Positions 47,640-56,605 of a stretch of DNA of 64,000 nucleotides are shown here, piece by piece. The position numbers were made by a program, and so were the translations under genes. The DNA is from Carboxylicivirga mesophila. GTDB lineage: Bacteria > Bacteroidota > Bacteroidia > Bacteroidales > Marinilabiliaceae. How positions within the stretch are numbered: position 1 is the first letter of the stretch; the number at the start of each line of letters is the position of its first letter. The notes beneath the pieces are model-generated. The model did not search any database, was not told the origin of the DNA, and was given only the letters and a program-made list of their open reading frames with translations. Location: positions 87,607-151,606 of the forward strand of contig NZ_JAGUCN010000014.1 of the NCBI RefSeq assembly GCF_018271975.1. Direction: 5' to 3'.

Positions 47640-48503
47640 ATGTTATTACCCCCCCTGCAAATAAACGAATTAGCCTCTTGCGCTATTCAGGCCGCCACAC
47701 AGGCCGGTGAGCTAATCAAACAACGTAGCCAGGAAAAGCTAGCCGTTCATCAGAAAGAAGGAGGCGATAGTTTAGCATCACAGGTATTTACAGAAGTTGA
47801 TTTGGCCAGCGAACAAATCATTCTGAAAGCCTTACGGCCATCAATAGAAAAATATGACCTGGCACTGCTTAGCGAAGAAACAGCTGATGACGGAAGTCGC
47901 TTTGAGAAGGACTATTTCTGGTGCATCGACCCATTGGATGGTACGCTGCCGTTTATTGAACAAACCGATGGTTATGCAGTTTCCATTGCATTGGTTGACA
48001 AGCTGGGTATTCCTCATATTGGAGTGATCTACAATCCGGTTGACTCAACGCTTTACCATGCCATAAAAGGACAAGGGGTGTATAAAAATCAGTTGCCATG
48101 GACAACCAATGAGCCATCTGAATCATTAACATTAGTTTGCGATCGCAGCTTCAAACAGCATGAAGGTTATAGTAAAATTATCAGCAAACTAAGGCGCTTT
48201 AGCCATGATAATCTAAACATTATCTGCCATGGCGGAGCTGCCATGAACGCTATGTGGGTTTTGGAAAATGCGCCAGCTGTTTATTTTAAGTTACCGAAAA
48301 AAGAAGATGGAGGAGGCAGCTTGTGGGATTATGCCGCATCGGCCTGCATTTTTAACGAAATAGGTGCTTATGCCAATAGCTTTAATAAAGAAGAACTGGA
48401 TCTCAACCGTCACGATTCTACATTTATGAATCATAAAGGAATATGCTATTGCTCCGGCAAGCAATTAGCGATAGATATCTTACACCTAATTACTAACTGT
48501 TGA
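47640..48503 (+). CDS. Inositol monophosphatase/CysQ-family phosphatase
   Basis: 287 residues. The metal-binding motifs are LLSEETAD (with Glu), WCIDPLDGTLPFI and a C-terminal SLWDYAASACI. DPLDGT is the standard motif of IMPase and 3'(2'),5'-bisphosphate nucleotidase enzymes. Starts 1 bp after the kinase stop, so translational coupling is likely. Its last 18 bp overlap the convergent DUF5723 gene. Confidence 0.87.
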   Translation: MLLPPLQINELASCAIQAATQAGELIKQRSQEKLAVHQKEGGDSLASQVFTEVDLASEQIILKALRPSIEKYDLALLSEETADDGSRFEKDYFWCIDPLDGTLPFIEQTDGYAVSIALVDKLGIPHIGVIYNPVDSTLYHAIKGQGVYKNQLPWTTNEPSESLTLVCDRSFKQHEGYSKIISKLRRFSHDNLNIICHGGAAMNAMWVLENAPAVYFKLPKKEDGGGSLWDYAASACIFNEIGAYANSFNKEELDLNRHDSTFMNHKGICYCSGKQLAIDILHLITNC

Positions 48504-49841
48504 ACCAATTGGGATTGATACCCCCAAATATATGAGCGTCTGTTTGTCGGCAATATTTAGCAGGTTGCCTATAACCGTTGATGAACCAATAAAAAAGTTC
48601 CTATACCTGGCAGACAGACCGATATCCCATTTTAATATATTTGAATACGTAATTGGCAAATAAGCACCCCATTTAGAAGACTCATAACGACCGGTTATGT
48701 TGCCGCGCCAAGCAGTCTTTGACACAATATTAACCAATGAATTATAGTAGTTTGGTTTCATAACTAAACTACCACTAACAAACCAGTTAGGAGCTAGACA
48801 ATAGTCTGCATCAGCCCTCACTGTAAGGGGCAGATTAGTTCTAAAACTACCACCAAGCCTTTCTTCAAAATCTATCGATTTCTCAATCGAGTCCTTTAAT
48901 GCCTCAATAGTTGTTATACCCGTAAATCGACTATAAGGCACATCTTCCATTTTAACATTGTATGAAGCCTGATCTTTTATGTCTCGATGATGAATCTGAC
49001 CTATATCAGCCACTACAAAACCCAATTTATAGCGATAAGGGACACCCTTCACGCCCACAAGATGGTCGGGTAAATATGAGTAACTCACGCCTAAATCCAA
49101 ACCAAATCCCAAATCACCAGATTGTTCAACAATATCACCACCATCAACTGTTTTGCTAAGACTCTCATTAAAACCATATGACATATCCATGTTGAAATGA
49201 GCAATATGCTCTTTGTCAAACATGACATCAATTCCATCCATTTCAAGATATCCGGCACCAGAACCTTGCAGTACCTTAAATACCAGACCACCGCTTAGCC
49301 ATCTGTTTTCATCCTTTACTAAAGTTGATGACCATGCAAATCCATACTCAACCCAACTATTTAATAACGAGCGAAAATACTCGTCTTTAATATCCTTTAA
49401 GCCTTCAGGATTATGGATGCCTTTGAATATATTGATGAAATCATCATTAGACGAGTTATAAATACCATCGGCGCGCACACTTACGGTAACACCAAATGAG
49501 TGTTTATCATTCAGCTTATAAGTGATAGAAGGCACCATCATATGACCTTTTACATATAACAATGATTCTTCAGAAGCCAAAAAGAATTTTAAATCACCAA
49601 AGCCAACCTTACCAAGCACATCCCAAATGTCCTGGGAAGCAAAGTTCTGATTATGTAGTAACCCTACATTGGTAGACAACAGGTTAATATTCCACTTTGC
49701 CGGATGCCGGGTTAAATCGGCCGGTTGATGAACAATGCCAACAAACGGCAAATAAGGGCTATTATGCACACCGGTATATTCCTGTGCAGATATACCAAGC
49801 ACCAGAAGAAAGAAATATAGGGTTATGAATAATTGTTTCAT
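48486..49841 (-). CDS. DUF5723-type outer-membrane barrel protein
   Basis: 451 residues with a signal peptide (LLVLGISAQ). Ensuing sequence has PADLTRHPAKWNINLLSTNV near the start and later strands typical of a large barrel (SYSYLPDHLVGVKGVPYRYK, first part; LKWDIGLSARYRNFFIGSS). This layout fits the DUF5723 family of T9SS-bearing bacteria. Function unknown. Its 3' end overlaps the convergent phosphatase gene by 18 bp, so both transcripts share sequence. Confidence 0.72.
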   Translation of the reverse strand: MKQLFITLYFFLLVLGISAQEYTGVHNSPYLPFVGIVHQPADLTRHPAKWNINLLSTNVGLLHNQNFASQDIWDVLGKVGFGDLKFFLASEESLLYVKGHMMVPSITYKLNDKHSFGVTVSVRADGIYNSSNDDFINIFKGIHNPEGLKDIKDEYFRSLLNSWVEYGFAWSSTLVKDENRWLSGGLVFKVLQGSGAGYLEMDGIDVMFDKEHIAHFNMDMSYGFNESLSKTVDGGDIVEQSGDLGFGLDLGVSYSYLPDHLVGVKGVPYRYKLGFVVADIGQIHHRDIKDQASYNVKMEDVPYSRFTGITTIEALKDSIEKSIDFEERLGGSFRTNLPLTVRADADYCLAPNWFVSGSLVMKPNYYNSLVNIVSKTAWRGNITGRYESSKWGAYLPITYSNILKWDIGLSARYRNFFIGSSTVIGNLLNIADKQTLIYLGVSIPIGSTVSN

Positions 49842-49923
49842 AGGAATTGTATGAGCCTACAAAATAAACCAAATTACGGTATTCTGATTTCATAATGAAT
49901 ATCTTTATGCAATATTTTATACG

Positions 49924-50334
49924 ATGAAAACAATTAGGGAGCGAGATTTTCTGCCTGAATTAACTTTTCAGGCAACCAGAAGCAGTGGTCCTGGCGGGCA
50001 AAATGTTAATAAAGTAAATACAAAGGTTATTCTACGCTTTAGCATTGATGCCTCCGTCTTGCTGTCCGATAATGAAAAGCAGGTATTACTAAGAAAACTA
50101 AATAACAAATTGACTTCTGATAATGAGCTAATTATCAGCAACCAGGAGAGTCGTTCGCAAATACATAACAAGGCAGCAGCAATTGAGCAGTTTTACAACC
50201 TGCTATCTGATGCCCTAAAGCCAGTAAAAAAGCGCCTGAGAACAAAGCCTACCAAAGCATCGATTGAAAGAAGGCTCAAGACAAAAAAGCAACAAGCATT
50301 AAAAAAAGCTACCAGACGGCTCAAAGACATGTGA
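49924..50334 (+). CDS. arfB: Alternative ribosome-rescue factor ArfB
   Basis: 136 residues, the size of YaeJ/ArfB. The catalytic GGQ lies in SSGPGGQNVNKVNTKV and the basic tail (KKRLRTKPTKASIERRLK, then KKQQALKKATRRLK) is the element that enters the empty mRNA channel. It hydrolyses peptidyl-tRNA on stalled ribosomes that lack a stop codon. Stand-alone, with its own leader. Confidence 0.95.
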   Translation: MKTIRERDFLPELTFQATRSSGPGGQNVNKVNTKVILRFSIDASVLLSDNEKQVLLRKLNNKLTSDNELIISNQESRSQIHNKAAAIEQFYNLLSDALKPVKKRLRTKPTKASIERRLKTKKQQALKKATRRLKDM

Positions 50335-50342
50335 CAAATAGC

Positions 50343-50350
50343 TACTTTTG
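50343..50350 (+). promoter_or_regulatory. -7 box of the 159-residue gene
   Basis: TACTTTTG, exact TAnnTTTG match, 26 bp before the ATG at 50376; supports that ATG rather than the GTG at 50331. Confidence 0.6.
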
Positions 50351-50375
50351 CAAAAATACATTTAAACACAACACA

Positions 50376-50855
50376 ATGAAAGAGATCACCTTAGGACAAG
50401 GGCTGGACAATATTACATTTGGCTTAAGCCGACCAGAAGTCATTCAGCTACTTGGTGAACCCAGCGAAGTAGAGCCAATGGATGGCGACAAAGATTCGGG
50501 AGCCATGGAAGCCTGGCATTATGATGATCATCACCTATCGTTGTCGTTTGAAGAAGATTGTAACTGGCGCTTAACATCCATCACCACAGCTTCGCCTGAA
50601 GTCCTTTTTGAAGGTATCGATCTGATTGGCCTTAGTCAGGGTGAAGTTATGGAACAAATGGAGGTATTCAACCTGGGGGATTTTGAACTTGAGGATTTGT
50701 CCTCCGATGTTATTCCCAACCAGAGCCTGGCCTCAAACTCTGATTTTAGCCTCAATCTGTTCTTCGACCACGATATTTTGACTGAAATTCAGTGGGGACC
50801 TTACTGGGACGACGAAGCAGAAGCACCTATATGGCCCGAGGTTCAAAAGAACTAA
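50376..50855 (+). CDS. Hypothetical acidic protein with BamE/SmpA-like start
   Basis: 159 residues, strongly acidic. The N-terminal ITFGLSRPEVIQLLGEPSEV resembles the G.s...v..lLG.P turn seen in BamE/SmpA-like proteins, but there is no signal peptide, so it stays in the cytoplasm. The C-terminus ends WPEVQKN. I do not recognise a family. The start is set by the -7 box inside the longer frame. It follows arfB but has its own promoter. Confidence 0.65.
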   Translation: MKEITLGQGLDNITFGLSRPEVIQLLGEPSEVEPMDGDKDSGAMEAWHYDDHHLSLSFEEDCNWRLTSITTASPEVLFEGIDLIGLSQGEVMEQMEVFNLGDFELEDLSSDVIPNQSLASNSDFSLNLFFDHDILTEIQWGPYWDDEAEAPIWPEVQKN

Positions 50856-50981
50856 TGAAGCAGTTATAGTGCACCTAAATGTTAAGTCATAATCTCAGGA
50901 AGCTGCCTGCTAGATGTTGCAACTTAAAAAATCCCGCAGTATTATTTCACACATCAGGTGTATTGAAAACCTATAAATATA

Positions 50982-51017
50982 AAACAGCCCGATTCAACTA
51001 TTTGAATCGGGCTGTTT
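50982..51017. terminator. Bidirectional terminator of gnd and the 159-residue gene
   Basis: Perfect 16-bp stem AAACAGCCCGATTCAA with TTGAATCGGGCTGTTT, 4-nt loop; T-run on the minus side. Serves the convergent gnd gene and possibly the plus-strand gene. Confidence 0.85.
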
Positions 51018-51036
51018 CAATATTATAACAAGCTAT

Positions 51037-52491
51037 TTACACATTGTAAGTTGTACTGGCCGTATCTCCACCTCGGCCGGTCCAGTTAGTATGGTAAAAC
51101 TGTCCTCGTGGTTTATCAATGCGCTCATAAGTATGGGCTCCAAAGTAATCGCGCTGGGCCTGAAGCAGGTTGGCCGGCAAATTGGCCGAACGGTAACCGT
51201 CATAATAGCTCAGAGCCGTTGCAAAAGCAGGCGTGGGAATACCATTCATTACAGCTGTCGCTACCACCTTGCGCCAGCCACTTTGTGCCTTATCAATTGC
51301 TGCTTTAAAATATGGATCCAGCAATAAGTTACTTAAACCTGGCTGCTGATCAAATGCCTCTTTTATCTTTCCAAGAAATGCCGATCTGATGATACAACCT
51401 CCGCGCCACATTAAGGCAATACCACCATAATTCAGGTTCCAGCCATATTCCTGCGCAGCGGCATGCATCAGAGCATATCCTTGTGCATAAGACACAATCT
51501 TTGAAGCATACAAGGCATCTTTAATTGCCGCAATAAATGCTTTTTTATCACCTTCAAATACAGGCTTTGGTCCCGTTAATATTTGAGATGCCTCCACTCG
51601 TTCATCCTTTATCGAAGATAAGCAACGAGAGAATACAGCTTCTCCAATCAAGGTTAGTGGCACACCCAAATCAAGCGCTGTAATACCCGTCCATTTACCG
51701 GTTCCTTTTTGACCAGCTTTATCCAGGATTTTTTCAACCAGGGGGGCGCCGTCTTCGTCCTTATAGGCCATAATATCCCGGGTAATTTCAATCAGGTAAG
51801 AGTCCAGCTCCTGTTCGTTCCACTCTTTGAAAACCTCATGCATCTCATCAGCAGATAAGCCCAATAAATCTTTCATGATATGATAGGCTTCTGTAATCAA
51901 CTGCATATCGCCATATTCAATACCATTATGTACCATCTTCACAAAGTGACCGGCTCCATTTTCACCTACCCAATCGCAACAAGGAGAACCATCCTCTACT
52001 TTGGCGGCGATTGATTGAAACACAGGCTTAACTGACGGCCAGGCAGCTTTTGAACCTCCGGGCATGATGGAAGGACCTAACAAAGCACCTTCTTCACCTC
52101 CAGAAACACCAGCCCCAATATAATAAACCCCTTTGCTCTCAACATACTTAACTCGCCGGTCGGTATCCGGATAATGGGTATTACCTCCGTCAATAATAAT
52201 ATCACCAGGTTCCAGCAAAGGCAACAGAGCGTCAATTGTAGCATCAACAGCAGCTCCTGCTTTAATCATCATCATTATTTTTCGAGGGCGCTCGATTGAT
52301 GCCACCAACTCTTCCATTGAACGGGTTCCAACAATATTTTTACCCTTACCTCTACCATTTATAAAGTTATCCACTTTATCGGTTGAACGGTTGTAAACTG
52401 CCACCCGATACCCTTTACTTTCCATGTTGAGTACCAGATTTTCGCCCATTACGGCTAAACCAATCAGGCCTATATCAGCTAATGTTTCCAT
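51037..52491 (-). CDS. gnd: 6-phosphogluconate dehydrogenase (decarboxylating)
   Basis: 484 residues, the long Gnd class. NADP-binding IGLAVMGENLVLNM, then DGGNTHYPDT, GVSGGEEGALLGPS and the active-site GHFVKMVHNGIEY containing the catalytic Lys. The C-terminal LIQAQRDYFGAHTYER-type stretch (LLQAQRDYFGAHTYER) is diagnostic. It makes ribulose-5-phosphate, CO2 and NADPH in the oxidative pentose phosphate pathway. No zwf or pgl gene is adjacent. Own terminator. Confidence 0.97.
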   Translation of the reverse strand: METLADIGLIGLAVMGENLVLNMESKGYRVAVYNRSTDKVDNFINGRGKGKNIVGTRSMEELVASIERPRKIMMMIKAGAAVDATIDALLPLLEPGDIIIDGGNTHYPDTDRRVKYVESKGVYYIGAGVSGGEEGALLGPSIMPGGSKAAWPSVKPVFQSIAAKVEDGSPCCDWVGENGAGHFVKMVHNGIEYGDMQLITEAYHIMKDLLGLSADEMHEVFKEWNEQELDSYLIEITRDIMAYKDEDGAPLVEKILDKAGQKGTGKWTGITALDLGVPLTLIGEAVFSRCLSSIKDERVEASQILTGPKPVFEGDKKAFIAAIKDALYASKIVSYAQGYALMHAAAQEYGWNLNYGGIALMWRGGCIIRSAFLGKIKEAFDQQPGLSNLLLDPYFKAAIDKAQSGWRKVVATAVMNGIPTPAFATALSYYDGYRSANLPANLLQAQRDYFGAHTYERIDKPRGQFYHTNWTGRGGDTASTTYNV

Positions 52492-52756
52492 ATATTATCT
52501 TTTCAAGTGGTGTATGAGAAAAACTACAAACGTTATAACCGAGAAATCATAAGCGCCTGTTTGCCTTTACTCTTGTTAATGTTTTGCTTCTACTTTTTTA
52601 CTAAGCACCCTTATTAGCATGACTAATAGCAGTCAATTGCTTCGGAATACTTAAGACATATAACATAGATCGGGACCAGTTGTTTAAATTCTTTGCCTTA
52701 AAAACACTTACAATATTCAGCCTGAATCGGTAAAAATTATAAGTCAGTTCAGGCGT

Positions 52757-53866
52757 TTACTTCCGATTCTTCATCTGACGTAAGCGTCTGATGAAATGAC
52801 GTCGCTTATAGTATAGTACGACTGAGGGAATATAAGCCACTGCAAAGCCTAAAGACAAAATAAGAATACTCAGCCTTAACATACCCCAGTTACGCAACGA
52901 AAAGGCCAGAATAACAAAGGCAATATTAATAGACCCAATAATTAAACTGATTTGCAGGTGAGAAAAACCCAAAGCCAGCATTCGATGGTGAATATGATTT
53001 TTGTCTGCAGCAAAGGGCGAATTCCCCTGTGCTACCCGCAACATAAAGACCCTCAACGTATCAATAATAGGAACTATAAGAATAGCTATGGCTACAGCTG
53101 GTGCACTATTCATTGTGTGCAACAGTTTATACTGATTGTCAGGACGATTAAACTCACTGAAGTGCACAGCCACTACAGCAATCAGAAAACCCAAAATCAA
53201 TGAGCCGGTATCACCCATAAATATCTTCTGGCGCTTTGAGAAAATATTGTAGTAAGCAAAAGCCAACAAACCTCCCACCAATGCAGCCACAAGTGTAGGT
53301 ATGTGGTAATCTTCATTTATAAAGTACCAAACCGAAAACGACAAGGATGTAATAATGCCTGTAATGGCAGCCAGGCCATCGATACCATCAATCAGGTTAA
53401 AGCCATTGATAATAAAAACCATTCCCACAATCGTGAGCACCGTGCCCCAGAAAGGATCAGGATGAAGACCAAAAAAACCATGAAAATCGGTTATTTGCAA
53501 ACCTCCCAGACCTACTACTATAATTACAGCAATAAGCTGACCAGCTAACTTTACCATTGGTGCAGTCACCAATATATCATCCTTAATACCAATGCCAAAA
53601 ATTATTAGCAGAGCCGGTATCAGAAATGGAATTTCAATAAACTGAAACCAATCCACAAAAAGCGAATAGGTGAACAAGAAACCAATAAAAATGGCCAATC
53701 CTCCCAAGGTGGGAATGCGCATGCGGTGAACACTTCGCTTATTGGGCTCATCAAACAAGTTTTTTGAATGCGCCACCCGTAAAATAGTTGGTATTGATAA
53801 AAACACCATCATAAAAGATAAAAAGGAGGCAAATGGGATCAGTAACTGAATTGTGTAACCGTTCAT
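52757..53866 (-). CDS. WecA/TagO-like undecaprenyl-phosphate sugar-1-phosphate transferase
   Basis: 369 residues with about ten helices. Start at 53866, supported by the -7 box at 53894, although the frame extends to 53896. Family motifs are IPTLGGLAIF, the DD of GIKDDI, NLIDGIDGL, MGDTGSL and HIHHRML (the His motif of WecA). It attaches a UDP-sugar phosphate to undecaprenyl phosphate to begin O-antigen, teichoic acid-like or exopolysaccharide synthesis. No glycosyltransferase cluster is adjacent. Confidence 0.9.
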   Translation of the reverse strand: MNGYTIQLLIPFASFLSFMMVFLSIPTILRVAHSKNLFDEPNKRSVHRMRIPTLGGLAIFIGFLFTYSLFVDWFQFIEIPFLIPALLIIFGIGIKDDILVTAPMVKLAGQLIAVIIVVGLGGLQITDFHGFFGLHPDPFWGTVLTIVGMVFIINGFNLIDGIDGLAAITGIITSLSFSVWYFINEDYHIPTLVAALVGGLLAFAYYNIFSKRQKIFMGDTGSLILGFLIAVVAVHFSEFNRPDNQYKLLHTMNSAPAVAIAILIVPIIDTLRVFMLRVAQGNSPFAADKNHIHHRMLALGFSHLQISLIIGSINIAFVILAFSLRNWGMLRLSILILSLGFAVAYIPSVVLYYKRRHFIRRLRQMKNRK

Positions 53867-53893
53867 AAGTAATGTTTCAGTAAAATCAGTACA

Positions 53894-53901
53894 CAAAAGT
53901 A
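53894..53901 (-). promoter_or_regulatory. -7 box of the WecA-like gene
   Basis: TACTTTTG on the minus strand, 27 bp before the ATG at 53866; exact TAnnTTTG match. Confidence 0.6.
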
Positions 53902-54031
53902 ATAAAAAGGTCGATAGCTGGGGCAGATAATCGCAAATATCCGATTGATTAGCCTTCCTGAATTACACCTTTATACAGCACCCGTTATTAACGTTACGTT
54001 TGTTATCTTCGCAGCTCAGGTCAATGTAATT

Positions 54032-55093
54032 ATGAATAAAGCACAACTTCTCAAACAGCTCCTACCCGGCTTTCTGCCTATTATCGTCTTCATTGTGGTT
54101 GATGAAATTTGGGGAACCATCTATGGCTTAATCGTGGCCATTATAATCGGAATAACAGAATTACTTATTGAGTATACAAAAAGTAAAAAGGTTGAACGCT
54201 TCATATTAGTTGATGTTGGACTTATTATTGCACTGGGTCTTGTATCAATCCTGCTTGACAATGAACTCTTTTTTATGCTCAAACCAGGCATTATCAGTTT
54301 GATGATGACCGGTTTGGTAGGCTTCTCTGTTTTCACTAAACAGAACCTGATGCTGCAAATGAGCCAGCGCTATATGAAAAAGATGACCATCAATCCCTAT
54401 CAGGTTTGGCTGATGCAGCAAAGCATGAAACGCATCTTTTGGCTGCTGTTAGTCTATTCGCTAGCAACTATAGCAGCTTCCTTTTTAGATGACACACGCT
54501 TGTGGAAGTTTCTGGGAAGTGCCGGATTAATTGTAGTAGCTGGTATCTTTTTGGCTTTCGAGTGGTGGCAGAAAAAGCGACAAAGCAAACAGTTAAAAGA
54601 GGATGAGTGGCTGCCTCTGGTCGATGAAGATGGGCAGATCATTGGTTCGGCCCCACGCTCGCATGTGCATAAACAATCTTTTTTGCTGCACCCTGTTGTT
54701 CACCTGCACGTTGTTTATAATAAGCAGATACTACTACAAAAGCGCCCCGCCAACAAACTGGTTCAGCCTGGCAAATGGGATACCGCAGTAGGCGGACACG
54801 TATCAACTGGCGAAAGCATTGAACTAGCACTGCAACGAGAAACCCTTGAAGAAATAGGACTGGAGAATTTTAAAGCACAGGCCATCACCCGCTACATTTG
54901 GGAGAGCCCCATTGAAAAAGAAATGGTTTTTGTTTTTAAAACCGCTCACAAAGGCCCATTCAAGTTTGATGAGCAAGAAGTAGATGAGGTGCGCTTCTGG
55001 TCGATTGATGAAATCAACAAGCAATTGGGTAAAGGGATTTTTACGCCCAATTTCGAACATGAGTTTGAGCGATTTAGAGATATGCTCATCTAA
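54032..55093 (+). CDS. YciB-like membrane domain fused to a Nudix hydrolase
   Basis: 353 residues from ATG 54032 (open to 53945). Residues 10-180 form about six membrane helices with FLPIIVFIVVDEIWGTIYG, KKVERFILVDVGLIIALGL and LKPGIISLMMTGLVGFSVF, the pattern of YciB/septation-protein-A-like proteins. After a charged linker (KKRQSKQLKEDEW) a cytoplasmic Nudix domain runs from about 195 to 350. Its box (254-277) has GGHVSTGE...QRETLEEIGL with all conserved Gly and Glu. The domain begins GQIIGSAPRSHVHKQSF, like YfcD-type Nudix enzymes. No equivalent fusion comes to my mind. A near-consensus -7 box TATCTTCG is at 54004. Confidence 0.82.
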   Translation: MNKAQLLKQLLPGFLPIIVFIVVDEIWGTIYGLIVAIIIGITELLIEYTKSKKVERFILVDVGLIIALGLVSILLDNELFFMLKPGIISLMMTGLVGFSVFTKQNLMLQMSQRYMKKMTINPYQVWLMQQSMKRIFWLLLVYSLATIAASFLDDTRLWKFLGSAGLIVVAGIFLAFEWWQKKRQSKQLKEDEWLPLVDEDGQIIGSAPRSHVHKQSFLLHPVVHLHVVYNKQILLQKRPANKLVQPGKWDTAVGGHVSTGESIELALQRETLEEIGLENFKAQAITRYIWESPIEKEMVFVFKTAHKGPFKFDEQEVDEVRFWSIDEINKQLGKGIFTPNFEHEFERFRDMLI

Positions 55094-55179
55094 ATAAGGG
55101 TATCCTATCAAATATCAGACAATAAAAAAATGGAATTCACTATTTTGCCACCCAATACAAAACCAATACTTCATTATCA

Positions 55180-56541
55180 ATGAATACACTTAAAAAAGCA
55201 CTCAACGAATCAGCCGCCATGCGATGGGGCGTTCTCTTGCTGGTAGGCTTTGTGCTATCAGTCAACTACTATTTCTACGATGCCTTTTCAACCTTAAAAG
55301 ACCTGCTTCGTGCCGAGTTCGACTTCACCAATAAAGATTATGGCCTGTTCGTTTCTTTTTACTCTGTCCCTAACACCTTTCTGCTCATGGCTGTTATTGG
55401 TGGGGTTATACTTGATAAGTTAGGCATCAGGCGAACCGGTTTTATGTTTGTATTCTTTATGGCGATTGGAGCCGTTTTAACTGCCTATGGTGCATCTGAT
55501 TACTATGGGGCCGGAGGTATTGGTTACAGCTTTATGAGCTCGTTTATGCCTAATTATTCACCAGAACTGAAAATGATGCTTCTTGGTCGGTTCTTCTTTG
55601 GCTTGGGTGCCGAAACCAGCATTGTTGTAATTAGTAAGATACTGGTTAAATGGTTTAAAGGAAAAAATCTGGCCTTAGCTTTTGGGCTAAAAGTAGGATT
55701 TGGCCGATTAGGCACCTTTGCCGCCCTTAATATCTCGCCGGCGGTGGCTGATAAAGGCGCTAACCTGACAGGTGCCATTTGGCTGGCTGCGATACTGGTA
55801 TGCACCGGACTTCTCGCTTTTATCGTTTATATGCTTTTAGATGCGAAACTAGACAAGCAACTCGAAAAAGACAGCAACGAAACGGTAACAAGCAAACCAT
55901 TCTCATTCCGCGATATTACAGGACTATTAGGCAACAGAGCCTACCTTTACATTGCATTACTATGTGTTACGTTTTATTCGGCTGTATTCCCATTTCTGGC
56001 ATATGCTCCCGATTTTTTTGCTGACAAATTTAGCCTTACTTCTGTTGAAAGTGGTAAACTAACTTCATTACTGCCTTTGGGTACCATGTTCTTCACTCCA
56101 TTATTTGGCTGGTTAATCGACCGTAAGGGGAAAAGTGCTACTGCCATGATTTTTGGAGCTTCTACTCTACTGGCTGTACATTTGGTATTTGCACTTACTT
56201 ATTTTCCTCCACAAGCTCCTATCATATTATTAGGCATTGCCTTTTCACTGGTACCGGCAGCTATGTGGCCCAGCATGGTAAAGCTGGTTGATGATAGCCA
56301 GATTGGCACTGCCTACGGTCTAATGTACTCCATTCAGAACCTTGGTTTATGGGGCTTCCCCATCATTGCCGGCTCTATACTTGATGCAACTAATCCTGGT
56401 AATCCGGAAGTTTCGGACTACACGGCCACCATTTTAATGTTTGCAGCTGTTAGCTTATTGGGACTAATATTTGCCCTGCTGCTTAAATTTGAGGATAAGA
56501 AAAAAGGCTTTGGGGTGGAGTTACCGCTCAACAAAAAATAG
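55180..56541 (+). CDS. MFS transporter (MFSD1-like)
   Basis: 453 residues with 12 helices. The major-facilitator loop motif is GGVILDKLGIRRTG between helices 2 and 3 and a related LFGWLIDRKGKSAT occurs between 8 and 9. The N-terminal helix (VLLLVGFVLSVNYYFYDAF) and FFFGLGAETSIVVISKI resemble the eukaryote-like MFSD1 group. Substrate unknown, possibly peptides. Ends at a perfect terminator. Confidence 0.85.
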   Translation: MNTLKKALNESAAMRWGVLLLVGFVLSVNYYFYDAFSTLKDLLRAEFDFTNKDYGLFVSFYSVPNTFLLMAVIGGVILDKLGIRRTGFMFVFFMAIGAVLTAYGASDYYGAGGIGYSFMSSFMPNYSPELKMMLLGRFFFGLGAETSIVVISKILVKWFKGKNLALAFGLKVGFGRLGTFAALNISPAVADKGANLTGAIWLAAILVCTGLLAFIVYMLLDAKLDKQLEKDSNETVTSKPFSFRDITGLLGNRAYLYIALLCVTFYSAVFPFLAYAPDFFADKFSLTSVESGKLTSLLPLGTMFFTPLFGWLIDRKGKSATAMIFGASTLLAVHLVFALTYFPPQAPIILLGIAFSLVPAAMWPSMVKLVDDSQIGTAYGLMYSIQNLGLWGFPIIAGSILDATNPGNPEVSDYTATILMFAAVSLLGLIFALLLKFEDKKKGFGVELPLNKK

Positions 56542-56549
56542 CATACAAA

Positions 56550-56583
56550 AAAAGGATGGTAATCAATTAATTACCATCCTTTT
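56550..56583. terminator. Bidirectional terminator between MFS and Crp/Fnr genes
   Basis: Perfect 13-bp stem AAAGGATGGTAAT/ATTACCATCCTTT, 6-nt loop, A-run left and T-run right; serves two convergent genes. Confidence 0.88.
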
Positions 56584-56605
56584 AATAAATCTTCAGCTCT
56601 TGTTA

